DNA of 24,161 bases from Amoebophrya sp. AT5.2. Lineage: Eukaryota; Sar; Dinophyceae; Syndiniales; Amoebophryaceae. Where the stretch lies: NCBI GenBank assembly GCA_005223375.1, contig RXOD01004318.1:1-24161 (forward strand), read 5' to 3'. Of the stretch, positions 17,723 through 24,161 are shown piece after piece. The notes beneath the pieces were generated by a model, which was given only the letters and a program-made list of their open reading frames with translations, was not told the DNA's origin and ran no database searches. The position numbers were made by a program, and so were the translations under genes. Every line of letters begins with the position of its first letter. Position 1 is the first letter of the stretch.

Positions 17723-20700
17723 ATGAAAGTAGTGCCGTCTTCTACTCCGCATCATCCGCGCAGTCTGTTTTCAATTTCTGAAAACAACGAGCGCCGGCGT
17801 GGTCTGTCTGTCTCCGAGCGTGCTCGGCCTCGGGACATGCTGCACAACTACGAGCGCGACGAGCAGGCTTGGCGGGAGGGGAGCCACAATGCTGTGGCAG
17901 AGCAAAGCCCCGTTGGACCAGCCGCGCAACGGTTCCGAGATGACGCACCAACGAAAGTGCTCATCGACATCAGACGAGACGACAGTATCAACAACGTCGA
18001 CAGCGCGGATTCAGACACCCCGCTACAACAGCACGAACAAGGCAGCCTGAAGTTGAAGCAGAAGTCGACACGCAGAGCAGAATCCTCGTCCGGTGCCTCA
18101 TCTTCTTCAGGAAGATCGTCGAAGCTGCGGCCAAGATCTCTATCGAGGCCGCGAGGGAGGCGACTGAGAATTCAGAACTCCTGTTGGGCAACGGTCTGCT
18201 TGCCCGTCTCGATGGTTCTCCTGGTGGTGCTCATCCCGCTGGCGCACTTCGTCGCGTTCTTGATTCTGGACGTATTCGTCGGCGCGTTGCTGCTCGTGCT
18301 GGTTATTCTTCTCGGTTTCTGCCTCCGCACGTGCATGCGGAGGGGTGGAGGTCGTCGTGCTGGTGGCAAAGTATCGAGAAGCGCGACGGCGTCTCCGCCT
18401 CCTCCGTTAGACAGTGAGGACAGCCCACCTCCAGCAGGAGCAGCTTCCGGTCCTAGTGAAAATTCAAAGGAGCACAGTGAGCTCGTAGACGACAGCGCGC
18501 CAACGCCTCCGCCTGCTTCGAAACAGAGGAACAGGAAAGCGCGGAGCTCATTCGGACGAACATCGAGATTGAGACCGCCGATGATCACCAACAACACCAG
18601 CGCGATCACGGCGGACGGAAATGAGCTCCTTCGGAGTTTGCGTTTGTGGGAGGATGGGAGGCGCATGTTGACTGGCGGTGCAGATAATGTTGAGTTCGGT
18701 CCTCGCTCTTGCACCGAGGCGCCTTTTTCTCGCGCAGACGTGCTCATCGCAAGGATGCTTTCGACAGCGCAAGATGACCACGACGCGGGCACTGAAGCTG
18801 ACGCTGAGATTAGTGAAGAAGAAGATGACGAGAAAACAGTAGATGAAAGGCCACCGACGTGCCCGTCGCCAGAACCAAGAGGAAAACGCGCACAAAACCT
18901 GAAAGAGGAGAAGGAGGTCACCGAAAGCGAAGACCACGTCTCAGCCATTGCCTCCAGTCCCGTCATAGACCTTGCGGGCACAGACGTACTCTAGACCTAT
19001 CGCGGACGTGGTCGTATGCGTATCTAACAAGCAAACTAAACTGTAAATCCACTCACCGCTCATGTTGCCTCGTTGAGGTGGTCCTCGAGTATAGCACTAA
19101 GGAATAAGATCGTATGTTTGTCTTTGTTTTCTTCAGGCAAGAGTCACGCGCCGACGCGCCTCGTCCAAGCTCGATCCCGACGACGAGGACGGCCCCCGCT
19201 TACACGTCCTCCCCGTGGACTCACCGCAAAGAACCCGGACCACGACCGAAGAGCCCCGACACGACCCGCCGGCGGATGGCGTCGGCAGAGCGAGCCCAGC
19301 GCCAACAGCATCAAACCGCGGCCAACTACTGTTGCCAGACCGAGGAGCAGGAGCATTAGCAGGGACGAGGGGCAGCGGCAGGGGCTCGATCTCCAGCACC
19401 CGTCGTGGAAGTTGTAGAGGCACCGCGTTCTACTATCATGCAGACGGCGACCGTCGAATAACCCAACACGCTGTATCTCTTCACGCGACCACGCGGTCAG
19501 CATCGTCGCGAGAAGCCTGTCGCGGCGTGGACGACGAGCGCAGAAGTACCGCCATCCTCGGCGCGGGGGACGAAGATCAAGAATTCTGCCACTGCATTCA
19601 ATGCGTGCTACACCGTCTGGACACCGCGCGCGCGAGCTATTTGACGATGAAAACGCGTGTCGCCGTCGAACGCCTCGCGCGTGGATTCTACACTGGCAGA
19701 CTGTTTGCTCCGAGACCTCCGCCCGCTGCGCGCCTGGTTTGCACTACTACGTCGGCGAGAAAAGAAGTCGAAGAGCTCGCTTCCGTTGACGCGGGCGGCG
19801 CGGCGGACATCGTAAAGGCAGATGTCGACGCTCCTTTGGAAAGCGCTGTCGAGAGCACGCACACGTCGCCGACCGAGCTTCACCCACCTGTTTCCTCCAA
19901 TAGTCGTGTCCGTCGCGACGATCACGAAGCGCAAGCTTTGGTTCTTCCGATAGGGACCACAGGAACAGAATTTGCGCTCGCGTCATCTTCGTCCGTCGTG
20001 CTGGCTGACGAGGTCCCTGTGTATTACGCTCCACGGTTCTACGCCGGAAAGCTGCATGTGCCATCGCTGGTGAGCCGCTGCGACGCACCCAAAAGCTGGA
20101 CGCACGACTATCTGCGGCGCTTTTTGTACACGCTGATATCGTCGCTACTCCTGCCCGCGCAGTCACCGGACAGCAAGTTTCTGGCCGGTCTGCGCATCTT
20201 CACAGACATGGCGATTCCGGGGTTCCTGTTTCCCTACCGCTCAAAACTCCAGAAAGCGCGGTTTTGGCTGGCGTGCGAAGACCGGGCTTGTTTCGGGGAA
20301 GCTGGCGGACAAGCTGACGGTGATGACCGCGCCCTTATCTTGCCGAAAACAGCGTACCGATGGGACCGCGTGCAGGACGGAGTATCAAAAGTCTTCGGAG
20401 AGAGCATCAGGGACGAAAGAACAAGCAACAAAAGCCACTTGAAGCCGGGAGGACCACGCGGCCCGTTGCAAGAGATAAAATCGACGTACTCCGCCTGCGC
20501 CTACCAGCCGCCGATTCTCGCGCACTACTGGTTGTACCCGAAAGAGGATGGTGCGCGGGGCCGGGGAAGAAGTAGAAACGCGATGCAGAGCAGATCACGG
20601 TCGCGATCGTCGAGTTCGGCATCGTCTTCATCTTCGCTTGGCGACGACAACGCGGTAGATGTAGAACATCAGGAAGTGACGCAACATGGAGATGATGAAG

Positions 20701-21947
20701 AAGGCTTCGAAGGCGATCGAGCCGACTACCACTTCGTGAACGCGCGCGAGCGACTCCGCAAGGACCTCGACCCAGCTTCTCTAAAGAAACGAGCGATCTC
20801 GCGGGCGAGGCGTGTGCTCGGCAAAACCGACGAGGAAATACGAAACACGCGAGTGCTGCTCCATTTCCACGGCGGCGCCTTTTTCAGTGTGCAAGCCGAC
20901 GCGAGCATGGCATGCGTGGCCGCTTGGGTGATGTGGAACTGCCAGCGCAAAATGAATCAGAAGACGAAGGAGCCGCCAGATGCAGATGCAAAAGTGCCGG
21001 CGCGGCCACGGATTGTTACCCTGCTGGCTGAGTACCGACGATCGCCGGAATGGGACGTCGAGTGCGCCCACCAGGACGCGTTGTCCTTGTACAGCTTTTT
21101 CGTGAACGACCTGGGTGTGCCGACGCAAAACATTGCCGTTTTGGGCGACTCCGCGGGGGGCCAAATCGCGCTGCAGTTGATGCTGCGACTCGGACTGCTC
21201 GATGATGTCGGAGGACGAGGACAGGAGGAGGACTCAAGGAGCCCGCCTCGAGGAGCAGATCAGAACGCCGCCACGGAAGAGCAACACTTCGTCGCCATCT
21301 CCGTACCACCGCCGGGATCATCGCGGCGCCTAGACAGCGATCCCGAACCAAAGCAAGAACGTGAACGAGTTCAACAAGAAGAACGGCTTCGGGACAGCAG
21401 CCTTCGCCTCGCGAGGAGCAAAACCCTCCATCTCCGCGGGCGGCACGGGCCACCTGGTTGCGGCGTGCTGTTGTCGCCTTGGTGTGATCTGTCCGCAAGT
21501 ATCGACTCTCACGCCAGCTTCGACGCGAATCGACGCACCGACATTGTTCACGCCGAGACCTATAACTTTGTCGGCAGCGTGATCCCAAAAAATAGCGGCC
21601 GCGACAGCAGGGACCCCGTCGTGAGCGGCATAACAGCGCTGCGGGACCTGGTGCATCAAAAGCAGGGTCAAGCTGAAAACCGAGACCTCCGACAGCTGCA
21701 TGCTAGTTGTAAAAATCGTTGCCGCGTCCTGATTCACTCCGGGGAGGTCGAGTGCCTCCGGGACGTGCATATCGAGCTCGCGCAATTGATGGGAGCAAAG
21801 CTGAGCCACCGCGCAGAGACGAGGCTGGAAGTGTTCCACGACCTGTCGCACGTGGGCCATATCTTCTACCCGAGCCATCCGATGGGCCGGGTCGCGCTGC
21901 AAAACATTGTGAACTGGATACTCGACACGCCGATGGCGAGCGACTGA
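17723..21947 (+). CDS. Membrane-anchored HSL-family alpha/beta hydrolase (esterase/lipase)
   Basis: Exons 17723-18985 and 19137-21947 join in phase 0 into 1357 residues. The N-terminal 150 are charged and Ser-rich. Two adjacent hydrophobic helices at about 153-175 and 178-202 form a hairpin or two-pass anchor, followed by a long disordered acidic linker. The hydrolase is in the last 400 residues: HGGAF at 999-1003 (oxyanion hole), EYRRSPEWDVECAHQDAL (the YRxxPE signature), GDSAGG with Ser1093 as nucleophile, then LSPWCDLS, an acid motif VECLRDV, and His1326 in LSHVGHIF. This is the hormone-sensitive-lipase group, which cuts ester bonds of lipids and small acyl compounds. The usual family length is 300-450, so this protein is greatly enlarged. 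An 80-residue charged insert sits between the nucleophile and LSPW. Glu1293 stands where the acid Asp is usual. The start is the first ATG; the upstream GTG at 17699 is not used as a start. Confidence 0.85.
18986..19136 (+). other. Intron, phase 0
   Basis: A 151-nt intron with donor GAC|GTACTCTA and a strong acceptor TGTTTTCTTCAG. Without it the upstream frame stops within three codons. It joins the membrane-anchor half to the hydrolase half. Confidence 0.75.
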
Positions 21948-22434
21948 TTTACTTTCACTAAATTCTGCGAAGCAAGAAAATTGGAATTCCGCGTGGTTTT
22001 TTTGACATACTACCCTAACGGAGAGTATACTTTCTTAGAAAGATTGACAGGCGACAACGACATAATTCACTGAGTCATCGTCCCCTGTTCTTTCTTCTGA
22101 ATTCATCCCCCTTTGTCCGGCAACTAGCGAGAAACAGGCTGACGCAGAGGCAGATCCATCCACACTTTACTGATTCATTGTATCGAACGCGCACAAAACG
22201 CACGCTTGATTCAGAGCTGCGCTAATACCTTTGACGCGCCTTCATATGTTGGACGTATGCCAGTGCAGGTTTCTGCTCTTCATGTCTTCATGCAGCTACA
22301 GTAGTGCCGCAGCCGCTGCTACGGAAATAACGAACAGCATGACTACTCATCACGCCCACGCGCATTAGCATTACACACCTACTGTACTAGGCATCGTACT
22401 ACAGATACATGAACATGACTGAGTTCTTTTGTAG
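21948..22434. other. Spacer; possible micro-exon at 22257-22268
   Basis: AT-richer sequence after the hydrolase stop with no long ORF. ATGCCAGTGCAG at 22257-22268 is followed by GTTTCT, and would code MPVQ in phase 0, matching the acceptor TTTTGTAG at 22434. A second short open run from the ATG at 22282 reads MSSCSYSSAAAAATEITNSM but has no fitting donor. Confidence 0.35.
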
Positions 22435-24161
22435 CTCACCGTTGGCCGCATACAGACGCTCACGAGTGCGCTGCACGTGCACGACCTTCGATGGAACAAT
22501 GAATTGTTTCACCATGACAAGTACAACCAGCAGGAGTACGAAGACCACGTCGAAAACAAGAATCCAAGTCCTGTTGAGGAGCTAAGTTTTTTACGTAAAC
22601 TCAGCGTCTACACGTACACTGAGGCGACAAATGCCGCCAGGAGAGTTCGTCTCAGCCTCGTCCGGAGGCCATCACGATGCCGACGCGGCCTTGGCCATGG
22701 CCGCCTCGCGAGATATTGATTTAGCGAGTCGGAGGACGAGCAAGCAAACAGAAAGAGGGAGCGTCAACGAGAAGCAATCAAATCGCTGACGGAAAGAGGA
22801 AGTAGACGACACAGAATGCAACGTCTTGCTGCATTGATTCGGAAAGAGAACAATGAGAATGTGACGTATGATGTACTCAAAGCCAAATGCTGCAGGAGTC
22901 TTCAGCTTCTCGTCCTTCTACCTTCCTAGTTCTAGGATTGAAGTTGTGCTGCCTGATCTTGATGTCGTTGTGAAGATTGTGAGGGCACCATGCTGGGCGA
23001 GGAATTTCGAGCAGCCGCAGATATCGCGGAGCTGCTCGCGCCTGCCGATGGCGTGACTCAACCGCTGCATTCCCAAATCCCCGGCGCCCGAGTGTCGGCA
23101 CCCGCGGCCTCAAGCAGACTGGCGCTACTAAAGCGAAAGCACCCCCGGTTGTCCAAAATGGGCACTGAGGTAACTAGCTAGAAGCCTTGCTTGTTTGCTA
23201 TTGCTACAACTCGTCTTCACGTACTACTTTCTTTCATTTTTTTGTTGTACTTGCGGTTAAGTAGCACAGAACCTGTGATTTTCTTGCAATCTAGTACGAT
23301 AATGTTGTACTTGTGGTCAAGTAGGAAAGTGCCATATGTGTGTTGTGTCCAGCACTTCTGTAGGTCTGTTGCTGCTGCAGCTTCTCGCTTCTCTGGTGCT
23401 ACTTACTTTTCCTTTCCGTGGCTCGTCACCGTCAGGTCACAGGTCGTCGCGTGCGTTTTGAAGGTTTTGGTTAGCCCCGAGTAGAGACACAGACACTTGC
23501 GCACCGTCGGCCGTCGTTGTCGACTCACGCTGAGCACATTAGAACCGCAGCACCGCAATTGTTAGCGTTCTGCTACCGCTGCATAAGCATACTGTTCTAC
23601 TAGTTTTTCTGCACATCCATTCGCATCACCATCTATCACAGGCGCGCGCCACCTGGGCGCCGGGGTCGGCGATCGCTTCTGCAGGGGAGGCTATCGGCAC
23701 CAGTTCCGGCTCACCGGTGGAGAATTTCACCCAGGCGCATGCAGCACCAACCACAGTGACACCAGCAACAGTCGCCGCTGCAGGGGAGGAGCCGCCGATA
23801 GCTGCGACCGCGCCGCCGGGTCCAGTTCCACCAGTTTCATCTTCAGAGCTTGCGGGGCCACCTCAAGTCATTCCACCGCGCAGCACCAGCACCAACAACA
23901 GCAAGGACTCGACCTCGCTGCGGATCCACAATGCTGTGAACCAGTTCAACACGCGGCAGCGGTCCGTCACCGTCGGGCACGCCATCATTCGCAACCAGGT
24001 CAGGTCCCGCGTGGACAGTGGCATCATCGTTATGACCGGACCAGCTGGTAAGTGGGAAGTGGTAAGAAAGTACTTCGTGATGGGTCTCCTTTAGTGGCGG
24101 ACTGCACGACGTTTGGAGCATGCGCCAGAAAGGATCAAGCAGGACAGACTCGTAATGAGGG
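22435..24161 (+). CDS. Multi-exon unrecognised protein, runs off the right edge
   Basis: Exons are read as 22435-22594, 22656-22762, 22984-23169, 23642-24047 and possibly 24095 to the window end. Phases match at every join (1, 0, 0, 1). The first exon follows a TTTTGTAG acceptor and is clearly protein-like (LTVGRIQTLTSALHVHDLRW, then Tyr/Gln/Glu-rich). The second is Asp/Ala-rich (DADAALAMAASRDIDLASRR). The third is helical and basic at its end, and the fourth has a Pro/Ala/Thr linker followed by an ordered-looking stretch (IHNAVNQFNTRQRSVTVGHA). No domain is recognised. The 23170-23641 intron is well supported. The donor at 22763 and the 61-nt and 47-nt introns are less certain. The start may be the MPVQ micro-exon at 22257, or the ATG at 22990 if the first exons belong elsewhere. 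Confidence 0.5.
23170..23641 (+). other. Intron, phase 0
   Basis: A 472-nt T-rich intron with donor GAG|GTAACTAG and acceptor CCATCTATCACAG, the longest well-supported one in the window. It joins LSKMGTE to ARATWAPGS. Confidence 0.75.
23243..23324. repeat. 22-bp direct repeat, 60-bp spacing, inside an intron
   Basis: TGTTGTACTTGCGGTTAAGT-AG at 23243-23264 recurs at 23303-23324 with two transitions (C to T, T to C). The spacing is exactly 60 bases start to start. Confidence 0.8.

Noticed and set aside
1..24161. Dinoflagellate spliced-leader gene or relict leader sequence
   Set aside because: No stretch resembling the known 22-nt leader was found by eye on the + strand.

Overview
The window reads as nuclear DNA of a protist, most likely an alveolate of the dinoflagellate lineage; a parasitic syndinian such as Amoebophrya would fit, but that is inference. 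The grounds are protein genes broken by phase-consistent GT-AG introns of roughly 50-470 nt, GC-rich exons against more AT-rich introns and spacers, standard genetic code, and very long low-complexity (Ser/Pro/Gly, Asp/Glu, Arg/Ser) stretches around small conserved domains. All six well-supported genes lie on the + strand, as in dinoflagellate one-direction gene arrays. I found no tRNA, rRNA, CRISPR, transposase or recognisable spliced-leader gene.

Layout, left to right. (1) The 3' part of an unrecognised helical, charged protein enters from the left edge (1-726). (2) A long single-pass membrane protein with a huge disordered region (about 1722-5383) has unresolved 5' and 3' ends. (3) A stretch with few genes (5384-7037) holds inverted repeats, a 57-codon ORF directly behind a predicted hairpin, and weak ORFs. 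(4) A two-exon CS-domain (p23/CacyBP-like) protein lies at 7038-7916. (5) A five-exon, 970-residue protein with two KH RNA-binding domains, an RS/RG-rich N-terminus and an acidic linker lies at 8782-12748. (6) A SET-MYND (SMYD-like) protein methyltransferase lies at 14284-16812, perhaps with a tiny first exon at 13813. (7) A 1357-residue membrane-anchored alpha/beta hydrolase of the hormone-sensitive-lipase family lies at 17723-21947. (8) A multi-exon unrecognised protein (about 22257 or 22435 onward) runs off the right edge.

The genes do not form an obvious pathway: RNA binding, protein methylation, lipid or ester hydrolysis and chaperone-type functions sit side by side, as is normal for a eukaryotic locus. 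I do not see a clear new multi-gene system. The points most worth following are an in-frame, stop-free intron inside a KH domain, a G-quadruplex motif just after a splice donor in the same gene, altered SAM-motif and catalytic-triad residues in the methyltransferase and the hydrolase, a strong bias to GTAC splice donors, and the hairpin leader next to the small ORF. Exon joins were worked out by hand from splice dinucleotides and reading phase; no transcript data were available.
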